Positions 52,326-61,106 of a stretch of DNA of 64,000 nucleotides are shown in pieces. Source of the DNA: Candidatus Obscuribacterales bacterium (GTDB lineage: Bacteria; Cyanobacteriota; Vampirovibrionia; Obscuribacterales; Obscuribacteraceae); contig JACKCM010000001.1 of assembly GCA_020634035.1 (NCBI GenBank), positions 186,001-250,000 of the forward strand, written 5' to 3'. Each line of letters begins with the position of its first letter. The first letter of the stretch is position 1. The translations under genes were made by a program, and so were the position numbers. The notes under the pieces were generated by a model, which ran no database searches, was not told where the DNA came from, and saw nothing but the letters and a program-made list of their open reading frames with translations.

Positions 52326-52448
52326 ATGAGCGATTCAAATCTCGTTACCTGTCTTGATGACACACTTATAATCAAAAACAGGCTTCGCGCGCTAGGTTCC
52401 GCTAACCATTACGTCATGTCTATGATTGAAGCTATACACACGATCTAG
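52326..52448 (+). CDS. possible 40-residue protein
   Basis: ATG 52326 has GGAGAG 3 bp upstream and gives MSDSNLVTCLDDTLIIKN and so on, ending in IEAIHTI. It starts 23 bp after palindrome copy 12. It is predicted soluble and helical. The good ribosome binding site is the only support. Confidence 0.3.
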   Translation: MSDSNLVTCLDDTLIIKNRLRALGSANHYVMSMIEAIHTI

Positions 52449-52841
52449 AGATACGCTCCAGAGTTACTGAGCATAGATAAACTACTATAAATCCCTCTCT
52501 TGTCATCTAGAGAGGTTCTCTAGTTGTTCTAGAAAAGAAGAAGTGATAAGGCTCAGGTATCTGTTTCCGAGACGCATCTGAAGGCCCGTTAATACCACCC
52601 AGCCACCTGAAGATTAAAAGCCACGACGAACTTCCCCGATGAGACCCATCGACCGAGAGAGACAGACTCCGGTCCCGCGGGTTTTATCAGTTCGTTGAGT
52701 ATCTAGTACTTCTTCGGCATGGCTGGCGACGTCTGTCAGAACCGTATACCGCTTCCAAGGAAGCGACCTTTCCGCGTCTCCGCACATTCTGTCTTCTCAA
52801 TGGAAATCGGGTTCTTACCCCTAAGAAACTGGAGGTTCAAA
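52449..52841. other. leader region of the ABC transporter gene
   Basis: About 390 bp. It holds short inverted repeats (TCTAGAGA/TCTCTAG near 52507-52525) but no recognisable riboswitch or gene. The open frame upstream of the ABC start at 52842 is not considered coding. Confidence 0.4.
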
Positions 52842-55040
52842 ATGAACCACCCTCACGATAACGAATTCAGATTTAACTGGAAGCTTGTCAAAGACCTCTG
52901 GAAGGTCATGACCCCCTACTTCGTGTCATCCGGCCCCCGTCAGCCCTGGTACATGACCTGGTTCCTGGCGATCGTCGGCGGCTTCACAGTTCCTGTCCTG
53001 TCTACGATTTATGCCTTCATGACCCAGCAGGTCATGGGCCCCGATGGAACGCCTGTCGGTGTTCCCCTCGACGCTCTGATGCCCTCGGCTCTCTCCTGGG
53101 TCGTCGGCACGGCTGTCTCTCTGGCACTGGTCTACGGCTACAAGTCCGGGATCGTCCGCAAGCTCTGGAAGCCCTATACTTTTGTGGGCATCGTCGGAGT
53201 CGCCATCGCAGCCGTGGTGCCTTTCATCGCCGGACCAACTCCGGATGGAGAGGCGCTCACGATCTTCGGCAAGGTGGCGCACTACCTCGCGGCGATGCTG
53301 CCTGACCTCTCCGGCGCAGCCGACCACAAGATGCTGATCGCCATTCTCGGCGTGCCTCTTGCCCTCGGCGCTCCCACCTTCTTCATGTGGGGCATGCGCA
53401 AGGTCATGGACGAAGGCTGGCGCCTGCTGGGCATCCTCACGGCTCTGCTCTTCACGGTCACCGGCTTCAACGTGCTGCTGAACTACCTCATGCGCGACAT
53501 GTGGAACGCTCTTCAGGGCAAGGAAGTCGGCCAGTTCTGGCAGGCTCTGATCACCGTCGGTGTCATCTTCGTGATCGGCATCTTCATCGTGATCCCCTAC
53601 CGCTGGGTCCGGGACAAACTCGGTCTGCAGTGGCGTGCCTGGCTCACCGAGCGCATGATCACGCGCTACATGGACAACCGCAAGTACTACCAGATCTCCC
53701 AGATGCGCAGCGTCGATAACCCCGATCAGCGTATCTCGGAAGACATCAAAGCCTTCACCGGCGGCGCGCTGTCCTTCCTCCTGGTCATCCTGGACTCGAT
53801 CCTGACGGTGGCCGCTTTCGCCGTGGTGCTCTACTCGATCTCGCCTCTGCTCACCTGGACCGTCATCGGCTATGCCCTGTTCGGCTCGGTGGTCATGGCT
53901 CTGATCGGCAAGCGCCTCATCGGCCTGCGCTTCCGCCAGGAAGAGCTGGAAGCGAACTTCCGCTACCAGTCGGTGCACGTGCGTAACAACGCCGAAGCCA
54001 TCGCCTTCTTCCGCGGCGAAGAGATGGAGTCCGACGGACTGATCAATCGCCTCAAGGGCGCCATCGCCAACTACAACTTCTTGATTCGCTGGCAGCGTAA
54101 CCTGGGCTTCTTCTCCCAGGGCTATGACTACCTGGTCGTGATTCTGCCGATCGCCATCGTCGCTCCGCTCTACTTCGCGGGGCAGGCTTCTTTCGGTGAG
54201 ATTCAGCAGGCGAACTCCGCCTTCAACCAGGTTCTCGCCGCCATGTCCCTGTTCATCAGCCAGTTCGAGTCGATTTCGGCCTTCGCTGCCAACATCAAAC
54301 GACTGGTGCTCTTCGACGAGGAGCTGGACCGTCCCGACCCGGCAGACATGCCCGGTCGTCCGCGTATCAAGCGCGCCCAGGGCGACGACATCGATGTCGA
54401 AGGCCTGACGCTCATGACTCCGAACTACGAGCACACCCTCATCCGCGACCTCTCCATCGAGATCAAAGCGGGCGAGAGCGTTCTGGTGATGGGTCCGAGC
54501 GGCTCGGGCAAGAGCTCCCTGCTTCGCGGTGTCGCCGGTCTCTGGCGTTCCGGTGAAGGTACGGTCAGCACCCCTGACCTCGAGGACATGATGTTCATGC
54601 CCCAGAAAGCGTACCTGCCCATCGGCTCGCTGCGCTGGCAGATCGTCTATCCGAACGCCGACGCCAACGTCTCCGACGCGGAGATCATGGCGGTTCTGGA
54701 AGAGGTCAACCTCGGCAGCCTGGTCGAAAGATTCAAGGCCGAGGGCGGACTGGACGCCGAACTGAAGTGGGACGAAGTCCTCTCCGGCGGTGAACAGCAG
54801 CGTGTCGCCATGGCCCGTCTGCTGCTGGCAGAGCCCAAGTACGCCATCGTCGACGAAGCCTCCAGTGCTCTCGACGACGAGAACGAGGAGCATGTCTATC
54901 AGCGCCTGCAGGAAAGCGGTACCACCTACATCAGCGTCGGCCATCGCAAGAGCCTGCTGAAGTACCACGATCGCGTCCTCATGCTGGACGGCAAGGGCGG
55001 CTGGAACATGTATCTGCCGACGGACCCCGAGGTCCAGTAA
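52842..55040 (+). CDS. SbmA/ABCD-type ABC transporter, fused membrane and ATPase domains
   Basis: 732 residues from ATG 52842 with GGAGGTTCAAA in front. The first 250 residues hold about four hydrophobic segments. An ABC_membrane_2-type permease domain follows (about 230-500) with WRAWLTERMITRYMDNRKYY and VDNPDQRISEDIKAF, the hallmark of peroxisomal ABCD and bacterial YddA/BacA-like transporters. The C-terminal ATPase has Walker A GPSGSGKSSLLR, signature LSGGEQQRVAMAR and Walker B YAIVDEASSALD. Candidate substrates are long-chain acyl compounds, cobalamin or peptides. GC-rich, presumably well expressed. Confidence 0.92.
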   Translation: MNHPHDNEFRFNWKLVKDLWKVMTPYFVSSGPRQPWYMTWFLAIVGGFTVPVLSTIYAFMTQQVMGPDGTPVGVPLDALMPSALSWVVGTAVSLALVYGYKSGIVRKLWKPYTFVGIVGVAIAAVVPFIAGPTPDGEALTIFGKVAHYLAAMLPDLSGAADHKMLIAILGVPLALGAPTFFMWGMRKVMDEGWRLLGILTALLFTVTGFNVLLNYLMRDMWNALQGKEVGQFWQALITVGVIFVIGIFIVIPYRWVRDKLGLQWRAWLTERMITRYMDNRKYYQISQMRSVDNPDQRISEDIKAFTGGALSFLLVILDSILTVAAFAVVLYSISPLLTWTVIGYALFGSVVMALIGKRLIGLRFRQEELEANFRYQSVHVRNNAEAIAFFRGEEMESDGLINRLKGAIANYNFLIRWQRNLGFFSQGYDYLVVILPIAIVAPLYFAGQASFGEIQQANSAFNQVLAAMSLFISQFESISAFAANIKRLVLFDEELDRPDPADMPGRPRIKRAQGDDIDVEGLTLMTPNYEHTLIRDLSIEIKAGESVLVMGPSGSGKSSLLRGVAGLWRSGEGTVSTPDLEDMMFMPQKAYLPIGSLRWQIVYPNADANVSDAEIMAVLEEVNLGSLVERFKAEGGLDAELKWDEVLSGGEQQRVAMARLLLAEPKYAIVDEASSALDDENEEHVYQRLQESGTTYISVGHRKSLLKYHDRVLMLDGKGGWNMYLPTDPEVQ

Positions 55041-55057
55041 CAACACCAACAGCAAGA

Positions 55058-55200
55058 CATGCCGTGTAAGCGAGATATAAATTCTCGCCCACGGCATCCA
55101 TCCCATCCCCAGGCTCACACGCCCGGGGGTGGGATGGCACTTTCCGACATCGGAAGCCGCACTTCATCACGAAGCCGGCTTCCGATGTTTTTCTTTTCTT
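55058..55200 (+). terminator. three successive hairpins ending in an intrinsic terminator
   Basis: ATGCCGTG/CACGGCAT, CATCCCATCCCC/GGGTGGGATG, and finally ACATCGGAAGCCG/CGGCTTCCGATGT (55147-55188), with TTTTCTTTTC after the last. The first two may protect the mRNA 3' end. Confidence 0.8.
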
Positions 55201-55207
55201 TATTTCT

Positions 55208-55222
55208 ACTATCTTTTATAGT
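55208..55222 (+). repeat. terminator-associated palindrome, copy 13
   Basis: Perfect half-sites ACTAT-CTTTT-ATAGT, between two converging terminators; the IS3 element begins 22 bp downstream. Confidence 0.85.
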
Positions 55223-55319
55223 TTATTGAAGCGAAAGAAAAAACTGGGCCTCCCCAGATTTGGTAGACACGGTTTTGGACAGAGGATGCTCCTGATGTAA
55301 AATCACAAAGGAGAAAACC

Positions 55320-55595
55320 ATGTCAAACAAAAAGAGCAAGAAGTATACGTATGCATTCAAGGAAGAGGCAGTCAGGTTAGCCAGTCTGCCAGGAAAGAGT
55401 GCCGCCTCGGTAGCGAGAGAGCTGGGTGTCCCTGCATGGAAGCTTCGCAACTGGATCAAAGAGTCAAACGAGAAACTAGAAAGAAGCTGGGAAATGGACG
55501 AAGTCCTGAAACTGCAGAAGGAAATCAAAGAGCTCAAAGAAGAGAACGAGATTTTAAAAAAGGCCGCGGCGTACTTTGCAAGGACCCTGCAGTAA
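55320..55595 (+). CDS. IS3-family OrfA (HTH protein)
   Basis: 91 residues: an HTH_Tnp_1 type DNA-binding domain (YAFKEEAVRLASLPGKSAAS, ARELGVPAWKLRNWIKE) and a leucine-zipper-like C-terminus (LQKEIKELKEENEILKKAAA). The end contains an A6G run (near 55556-55562) suited to -1 slippage that yields the OrfAB transposase. Confidence 0.92.
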   Translation: MSNKKSKKYTYAFKEEAVRLASLPGKSAASVARELGVPAWKLRNWIKESNEKLERSWEMDEVLKLQKEIKELKEENEILKKAAAYFARTLQ

Positions 55596-56458
55596 GGTAC
55601 GCCTTCATTGATGAAGAGCGGCAAAACTACAAAGTGAAAACACTTTGTAGAGTGCTAAAAGTAAGTCGCTCTGGATTCTACAAATGGAAAAATCGCAGGG
55701 AGAGCCAACGCGAGATCAGGCGCCAAGAGCTCTTAGAGAAGATACATGAGATTTTTGATGGTTCGAGAAAGACCTACGGCTCGCCCAGGGTGCATCAAAA
55801 GCTACTCAAATGTGGTATCAAGGTAAACAAAAAAACAGTCGAAAGGCTGATGAGTAAGAACAACATTGCTCCAAAGAGAAAACGTCGGTACAAATCAACC
55901 ACCGATTCACGGCACAAGATGCCGGTATCAGCGAACGTACTGGACCGAAAATTTGAAGTAAGCAAGTCGAACGAAGCCTGGGTAGGCGACATCACGTATG
56001 TCGAAACTCAAGAAGGATGGCTGTATCTAGCTGTCTTTCTGGATTTGTTCTCCAGAATGGTTATTGGTTGGGCGATGGCAGATCGAATCGATGCTGAGCT
56101 TGTAGTCTCTGCATACGAAATGGGTCGGTCACGAAGGGGCTCAGAAGGCCCTGCCATCATTCACTCTGACCGCGGTTCACAGTATGCCAGCGAGTTGTTT
56201 CGAACTGCTATCAGCAAAGACGACTGCGAACAGAGCATGAGCAGAAAAGGCAATTGCTGGGATAATGCCGTGGCGGAGAGTTTCTTTGGTACGATCAAAT
56301 CAGAGCTGATCTACCATCACAACTTCAAAACCCGAAAAGACGCGCAGTTGAGCATCTTCGAATTCATCGAGATCTTTTACAACAAACAGCGCCTTCATTC
56401 ATCCCTGAATTATCTAACACCGGAGGAATTTGAGCTTAAAGGTAAAAAAGCGGCCTAG
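55559..56458 (+). CDS. IS3-family OrfB (DDE integrase domain), made by -1 frameshift
   Basis: About 300 residues in the -1 frame relative to OrfA; the frame is open from 55436. It has an HTH_21 segment (LEKIHEIFDGSRKTYGSPRV) and an rve integrase core with the catalytic residues in order: Asp in WVGDITYV, Asp in IIHSDRGSQYAS, and Glu in NAVAESFFGTIKSEL. It is intact and probably active when fused to OrfA. Confidence 0.92.
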   Translation, partial: KGRGVLCKDPAVRYAFIDEERQNYKVKTLCRVLKVSRSGFYKWKNRRESQREIRRQELLEKIHEIFDGSRKTYGSPRVHQKLLKCGIKVNKKTVERLMSKNNIAPKRKRRYKSTTDSRHKMPVSANVLDRKFEVSKSNEAWVGDITYVETQEGWLYLAVFLDLFSRMVIGWAMADRIDAELVVSAYEMGRSRRGSEGPAIIHSDRGSQYASELFRTAISKDDCEQSMSRKGNCWDNAVAESFFGTIKSELIYHHNFKTRKDAQLSIFEFIEIFYNKQRLHSSLNYLTPEEFELKGKKAA

Positions 56459-56506
56459 AGCGTTTCCGTCTAGACCGCTGTCCACCAAAAGTGGGGAAGG
56501 TCAAAC

Positions 56507-56536
56507 CACCGGAAGTCGCTGGGCGAAATCCGGTGG
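56507..56536 (-). terminator. terminator stem of the small-protein gene, T-run separated by the IS3 insertion
   Basis: CCACCGG/CCGGTGG arms remain; the T-run now lies on the other side of the IS3 element (55235-55244, read on the minus strand). Confidence 0.7.
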
Positions 56537-56659
56537 CCGAGAGTTTAACTCTCCTGGTAAAGCGTCAATCCGAGTGCGAATCTTGAACGATTCTGCACAG
56601 TCAGGTTATACACCGGGATTAACGCCTGATGCGAGTCTTCCGGTGATGAAGCCCTGGAA

Positions 56660-56875
56660 TCAGGACTCCTCGTGGGTGGTCTCCAGGGAGACAGTGGCCT
56701 TGGCGCCGTCGGTGACGGTCTTTTCGCCTACGCTCTCCGAAACGGACAGCGAAGCGGTGACCGAGACGGTCTTGGCGGAGGCGTTGCCGTGAACGGTCTG
56801 AGCCTCGTCGGTCGCCAGGGAGAGAACCTTGCCGGTACGATCTTCGCGAGTCTTGTCAGCTTTGGACTTTGCCAT
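56660..56875 (-). CDS. small protein A of a paralogous pair (TVHGNASAK / ETTHEES type)
   Basis: About 71 residues from the ATG with GGAG upstream. The core VLSLATDEAQTVHGNASAK, then VSVTASLSV, VGEKTV and DGAKATVSLETTHEES, is shared almost word for word with small protein B at 57061. The sequence has a regular beta-strand-like Val/Thr pattern and a basic N-terminus (MAKSKADKTREDRTGK). No Cys, no signal peptide. Function unknown. Separate terminators suggest independent transcripts. Confidence 0.7.
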   Translation of the reverse strand: MAKSKADKTREDRTGKVLSLATDEAQTVHGNASAKTVSVTASLSVSESVGEKTVTDGAKATVSLETTHEES

Positions 56876-56926
56876 GATGATTTGCTCCAATTTGGTTTGT
56901 TGGAAAAGGAACCAAGAGAATTTGGT

Positions 56927-56969
56927 GAAAGGAAGAAATCTCCGAGGTCCAAAGGCGAGACCTCGGAGA
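56927..56969 (-). terminator. intrinsic terminator of small protein B
   Basis: TCTCCGAGGTC/GACCTCGGAGA arms (56939-56949 and 56959-56969) with TTTCTTCCTTTC on the minus strand. Confidence 0.85.
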
Positions 56970-57060
56970 CCAGTCGTAGACCCTACCTAGATAGAGTCAC
57001 CTCCCGGAGCTATTGCCTTTGCTTCAGGAGGAGAAGTTACGACAAACGTGTGACTTGAGC

Positions 57061-57312
57061 TCAGCTCTCCTCGTGGGTGGTCTCCAGGGCGACGGTCGCC
57101 TTGGCTCCGTCCTTGACGGTCTTGCCGCCGACGGTCTCTTCCACGTTGAGCGCTGCGGTCACGGAAACAGCCTTGGCCGAGGCATTGCCATGAACGGTGC
57201 CGACCTCGTCGGAGGCCATCGCCAGGACCTTGTCGGTGCGACCCTTGCGGGTTGCCTCGGCGGCCTTGGCTGCGTCGGATGCATTGCCGGTGTTCGGGGT
57301 CTTGTCTGCCAT
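57061..57312 (-). CDS. small protein B of the paralogous pair
   Basis: 83 residues from the ATG preceded by AAAGGAACACGACT. An Ala-rich N-terminus (TGNASDAAKAAEATRKGR) precedes the shared core VLAMASDEVGTVHGNASAK, VSVTAALNV, VGGKTVKDGAKATVALETTHEES. The last 7 residues are identical in both proteins. Each gene has its own ribosome binding site, and B its own terminator. The conservation pattern argues for a real family of unknown role; possibly a structural or nucleic-acid-associated small protein. Confidence 0.75.
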   Translation of the reverse strand: MADKTPNTGNASDAAKAAEATRKGRTDKVLAMASDEVGTVHGNASAKAVSVTAALNVEETVGGKTVKDGAKATVALETTHEES

Positions 57313-57922
57313 AGTCGTGTTCCTTTCAGATGGATTTGTGATTGACGATATGCCAACCCCAAGCTCGATTCGCCGTAAGCGAACAACTGGTAGTCTCCTC
57401 CCCGGGGCTCGAAGAGCACCGAAGGAGTTTCTAAAGCGTTAACTAGAGAGGCTAGTCAGGTATTCGTTACGGTTTCACGAAGATGAGGTGTTGGCATATA
57501 CAATCCGAATCTAAGAAACCTATTGACGACTAAGCAAGAGAAATTTAGTCAAATGACATTAATAAAGCTATTGAACGGATAATCGAGAATATCTCAAGCC
57601 GGTGAGCCAAGCATTTTCGGTCTCTGCAATGCCGGTTAGCGGCATTAGCGCAGCTGTCAATATACAAAGCCAGGATTAAATCACCAGAGCCCTTTTCGAC
57701 ATTTTTGCTCCGCCCCGCCAATTTCGGTCTGTCCTGGAAGATGCCAAGTTTTTGATTTTAGAGTTTCTGAATTCATAGGTTATCTCAGTTCTTATTTTGA
57801 ATTCGAACCAGTTTTTTTAATTCATTCTTTTCAAACTCCATCCAAACCCCAGTCATTTACAGGTTCTTACCATGCCATATCGGTGTGCAGTGAGAGCCAC
57901 TTTGCGCTCGGGAGAATTTGTT
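57313..57922. other. intergenic region between divergent genes
   Basis: About 610 bp, AT-rich (57700-57860 especially). Promoters of small protein B and of the CocE-type gene should lie here. No supported gene. Confidence 0.4.
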
Positions 57923-59923
57923 ATGTACCTATCTCAAAACAACTATCGATTTAAGATGCAGCGCACCAGTCTGACCATGCCCGACGGCGTCAGGCTGGCT
58001 TGCACCATCTATATGCCTTACCGAAAGTCCGAGCAAGAGCGATTTCCGGTTCTATTGGAAGTATTGCCCTATCGCAAGGACGACACCTTTCTTTTGATGG
58101 ACTACCCGGCTTATGCCTATTTCGCCCGCCACGGCTTCATCACCGTAAAGGTCGACATCCGCGGCACCGGTGGTTCTGAAGGAGAGCTTCCCGAAAGAGA
58201 ATACTCCGATACCGAAATCGACGATATCATCGAGGTGATCCGGCAGCTTGCCAGACACCCACGCTCAAACGGCAAGGTCGGAATGTTCGGCGTATCCTGG
58301 AGCGGCTTCAACGCGATTCAAACCGCCATGCGCAACCCGGATGAGCTAAAAGCCATTCTGGCCATGCATGCATCGGACGACCTCTACAAAGACGATCTGC
58401 ACTACATCGACGGTGTCCTTCACCTGGACCCCTATCATCTCTACATCAACCACGAAAATGGCTTGCCGGCCACTTCAGAATACAGATTGGACGGCAAATT
58501 TCTGAAGAACCGCTTCAGACGTGAGCCCTGGCTGTTCACCTATCTGCGCCAGCAAAAGGACGGTGCATTCTGGTCGGAAAAATCGCTATCGAGAGACTAT
58601 TCTCAGATGAAAATACCGGCCTATCTCATCGGTGGATTGATGGACGGCTACCGGGATACCGTGGTGCGAATGCTCGAGAACGTTTCTGCTCCTGTGAAAG
58701 CAGAACTAGGTCCCTGGGACCATTCCTGTCCCGATGGCGATATCGGCCCGCAGCACGAATGGCAGGACGAAGCAATTCGCTGGTTCGAGCACTATCTCAA
58801 AGGCTTCGACAACGGCATAGCCGAAGAGATGCAAGAGAGGAAGCTGACTGTCTTTGTAAGAAGCGGTCATGAACCGGATCCATCCTTGAAAGACATTCCG
58901 GGAAAGTGGAGACTGGAGAGCTGGCCGCCCCGGGCGAACATCGTCACAAAAGTGCTCTATCCCGACGGCACCGACAACCTCCTGAACGCTCCATGTCGGC
59001 AGGAGGTGAGGACCCTCGACTATCTACCTGCTGCCGGAGCAAGCACAGGGACATGGTGGGGTGATACCACCGGTGATATGTCTGTCGATGACGGACGATC
59101 TCTTACTTTCGATACTGAGCCGCTTCAAGAAGACCTGGTAATTCTGGGCATTCCCAGAGTAAAGCTCAAAGTTTCAGCAGGAGCCACCCGCGCCAACTGG
59201 ACAGTAAGGCTTGAAGATGTCCATCCGGACGGTCGAGTCAACCTGGTTACCGGAGCCCTGGTCAACGGCAGACACTTCAGCGGCCGACTCGAACCCTCGG
59301 ACCTGACTCCGGATAAGTTCTACGAAATCGAGATTGATCTGCACTTCACCACCTGGACTTACAAGAGCGGGCACAAAATAAGGCTTGCTGTAGGCAATGC
59401 TCAGTTTCCCCTGGCCTGGCCCAGTCCATCTAAAATGAAGAGCAAGCTCCTGACCGGGTCGACAAAAACGGCTCTGTCACTACCGGTTTCTGTCACCGAA
59501 GGAGAGGCGCCTGCACCCTTCAGACCCCTGGTGGAGAAAGCCGAAAGCAAAGAAGGCGAATATCTGGAACTGCCCAGAGGACGCTCCGATTTCAGGAAGC
59601 TGGCCACCAAGGATATGCTCACCGGAGAGACCTCCTATGAGCACCATTCTAATGGCGCTTACAGAATCAAGGGTCGACGCTTCGATGTCACCGGTCTAAA
59701 CATCTGGAAAGTGCATGATCGAGATCCGGCAGTGGCAGCCTATGAAGGCAAGATGACGACCGTCATTCGTTCCAATAAACGCAAGCTGAAGCTGACCACT
59801 CGAATTTCTGTCCATTCTGACAAAAGCTTCTTCCATGTTCGGGTGACAAGAACGCTGCACAGAAACGGCAAAGTTTATGCCCGGGCGAACTGGGAGGAGA
59901 GCATCCCCAGGGTGAACTCCTGA
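57923..59923 (+). CDS. CocE/NonD-family hydrolase (X-Pro dipeptidyl-peptidase S15 type)
   Basis: About 666 residues from ATG 57923 with GGGAG in front; an in-frame start at 57872 is less likely. Alpha/beta hydrolase domain with DIRGTGGSEGEL (oxyanion region), nucleophile Ser in GMFGVSWSGFNA, Asp in GGLMDGYRD and His in LGPWDHSCPDG. A C-terminal jelly-roll domain of the PepX type follows (about 330-530). The last 130 residues (TGETSYEHHSNGAYRIKGRR onward) are an additional beta-rich part. Members hydrolyse acyl-amide or ester bonds (cocaine esterase, X-Pro peptidase, cephalosporin acylase). No signal peptide. Confidence 0.9.
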   Translation: MYLSQNNYRFKMQRTSLTMPDGVRLACTIYMPYRKSEQERFPVLLEVLPYRKDDTFLLMDYPAYAYFARHGFITVKVDIRGTGGSEGELPEREYSDTEIDDIIEVIRQLARHPRSNGKVGMFGVSWSGFNAIQTAMRNPDELKAILAMHASDDLYKDDLHYIDGVLHLDPYHLYINHENGLPATSEYRLDGKFLKNRFRREPWLFTYLRQQKDGAFWSEKSLSRDYSQMKIPAYLIGGLMDGYRDTVVRMLENVSAPVKAELGPWDHSCPDGDIGPQHEWQDEAIRWFEHYLKGFDNGIAEEMQERKLTVFVRSGHEPDPSLKDIPGKWRLESWPPRANIVTKVLYPDGTDNLLNAPCRQEVRTLDYLPAAGASTGTWWGDTTGDMSVDDGRSLTFDTEPLQEDLVILGIPRVKLKVSAGATRANWTVRLEDVHPDGRVNLVTGALVNGRHFSGRLEPSDLTPDKFYEIEIDLHFTTWTYKSGHKIRLAVGNAQFPLAWPSPSKMKSKLLTGSTKTALSLPVSVTEGEAPAPFRPLVEKAESKEGEYLELPRGRSDFRKLATKDMLTGETSYEHHSNGAYRIKGRRFDVTGLNIWKVHDRDPAVAAYEGKMTTVIRSNKRKLKLTTRISVHSDKSFFHVRVTRTLHRNGKVYARANWEESIPRVNS

Positions 59924-59960
59924 GAGACTGATTATCTGTTTTACTGATTTACGATTTACC

Positions 59961-60017
59961 GAGAGGATCGCGGCACTGTTGAAAAACAAGCACTCCGCCT
60001 TCCTCTCCTTTTATTTT
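59961..60017 (+). terminator. terminator of the CocE gene, U-tract duplicated by the IS1595 insertion
   Basis: GAGAGG (59961-59966) with CCTCTC (60002-60007) plus an inner CGCGG/CCGC stem, then CTTTTATTTT. That 10-base run is repeated exactly at 61092-61101 on the other side of the IS1595 element, so the insertion took the U-tract as its target. Confidence 0.7.
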
Positions 60018-61091
60018 AGGGCTATCGCATTTGCTCAGCAGAGCGATTAGCCCTATCTTTTTTGGGGTAGATATAACTATAGAGTACAGTATATACCTTA
60101 TCGGAGAAAGCCCAAATGGAGATGCCTAAGACTATTACAGAATTTCAGGATACATTTAAAACAGAAGAAGATTGTCTTTCCTTCCTTCAGGAACTTCGAT
60201 GGCCAAAAGGTTTCATCTGCCCGAATTGCTTTCACGATGATGGTTATCGTCTGGAGTGTAGACCCCTAATTCAGTGCTCTGTCTGCCGTCATCAAACATC
60301 GGTTACTGCTGGAACAATCTTTCACAAGACGAGAACACCGCTTAGAATCTGGTTCTGGATGATATTTTGTCTGGCTTCTGACAAAGGAGGAGCGTCCTCT
60401 TCTCGGCTAGCAAAGCAGCTTGGCATGCATCAAGCCACCGTCTGGAATCTTCTACAAAAGCTCAAACACGCGATGAGCAGGCGCGATGAGAATATCTCGC
60501 TGGCGGGATTTATTGAGCTGGATGAAGCGATCATCGGTCCTCATGCCCGAAAAGAAGGTAGGCCCAGTGGTTCGATTAAGTCTCAAAAACTCCCTAAACG
60601 AAAGAATTTGGGGTGTCGTAGAAACTCCAAATCAAAAAAAAATTCCAAACAGAGGTCTTAGTTTTAGTTGAGCGCGAGCGGTTCCATGCGGGCAATCTGG
60701 TAATGAGTGTGGTCTTCAAAACTACTCGAGATGCAATTCGGGAGGTCGTGCAGGAGAGAGTTGAAGCCAATCGGCAGATGTTTAAGACCGATGCCTTCCA
60801 GGCTCACTACGTTTTGAAGTCTCTCGGTCATGACCTGCAAGCGCTGAAGCTCAGCGGTTCTCCAGAGTCGTGCAAGCAGCTTCCAATCGTTCACAGAGCC
60901 ATTTCTCTTCTAAAACGCTCATTGATGGGAACTTATCATGGTGTAAGTCCCAGGTACTTAGACCGCTACCTGGCTGAGTTTTGCTTCCGATGGAATCGCA
61001 GAGACTCCGAAGCGACTATCTGGTTCAGTATGCTCAAAGCCGCTTGTTTTGCCCTTCCCATGGGTTATGCTGAGTTGAGGCGATAGCCCAG
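60018..61091 (+). mobile_element. IS1595-family insertion sequence, decayed
   Basis: About 1,074 bp, with inverted ends GGGCTATCGC (60019-60028) and GCGATAGCCC (61080-61089), plus a weaker continuing match (GCTCAGCA against ACTCAGCA). Flanked by the direct repeat CTTTTATTTT (60008-60017 and 61092-61101), of which 8 bp is the usual duplication length. A hairpin TAGGGCTATCGC/GCGATTAGCCCT at the left end reads like a terminator protecting the transposase. The transposase frame is broken twice. Confidence 0.8.
60116..61086 (+). pseudogene. IS1595-family transposase with two frameshifts
   Basis: Reading across three frames gives a full IS1595 transposase: zinc ribbon CPNCFHDDGYR and CSVCRHQTSVTAGTIFH, HTH, and the first catalytic Asp in FIELDEAIIGPHARK (frame of 60116). 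Then RIWGVVETPNQKK continues in the next frame, and VERERFHAGNLVMSVV, FKTDAFQAHYVL (second Asp) and YHGVSPRYLDRYLAEFCFRWNRR in the third. The breaks lie near 60600 and at an A9 run (60634-60642). Two separate shifts argue for decay rather than programmed frameshifting. Confidence 0.85.
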
Positions 61092-61106
61092 CTTTTATTT
61101 TGTATT

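Larger units (their letters stand above)
55245..56503 (+). mobile_element. IS3-family insertion sequence
   Basis: About 1,259 bp, with imperfect 26-bp terminal repeats (TGGGCCTCCCCAG at the left, TGACCTTCCCCAC read inward from the right) and a 3-bp direct repeat AAC (55242-55244 and 56504-56506). Carries orfA and orfB linked by -1 frameshifting. The insertion split the T-run of the minus-strand terminator belonging to the gene at 56660: removing the IS restores CCGGTGG followed by TTTTTTCTTTC. Confidence 0.9.

Noticed and set aside
52926..55118. 730-codon minus-strand open frame opposite the ABC transporter
   Set aside because: Antisense shadow; the plus strand encodes Walker A, signature and Walker B motifs.
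55320..56458. Frame change between IS3 orfA and orfB as a mutation
   Set aside because: A -1 shift at an A6G run is the normal expression mode of IS3 elements.
60116..61086. Programmed frameshifting in the IS1595 transposase
   Set aside because: Two separate shifts are needed and only one is at a slippery A9 run; decay is simpler.
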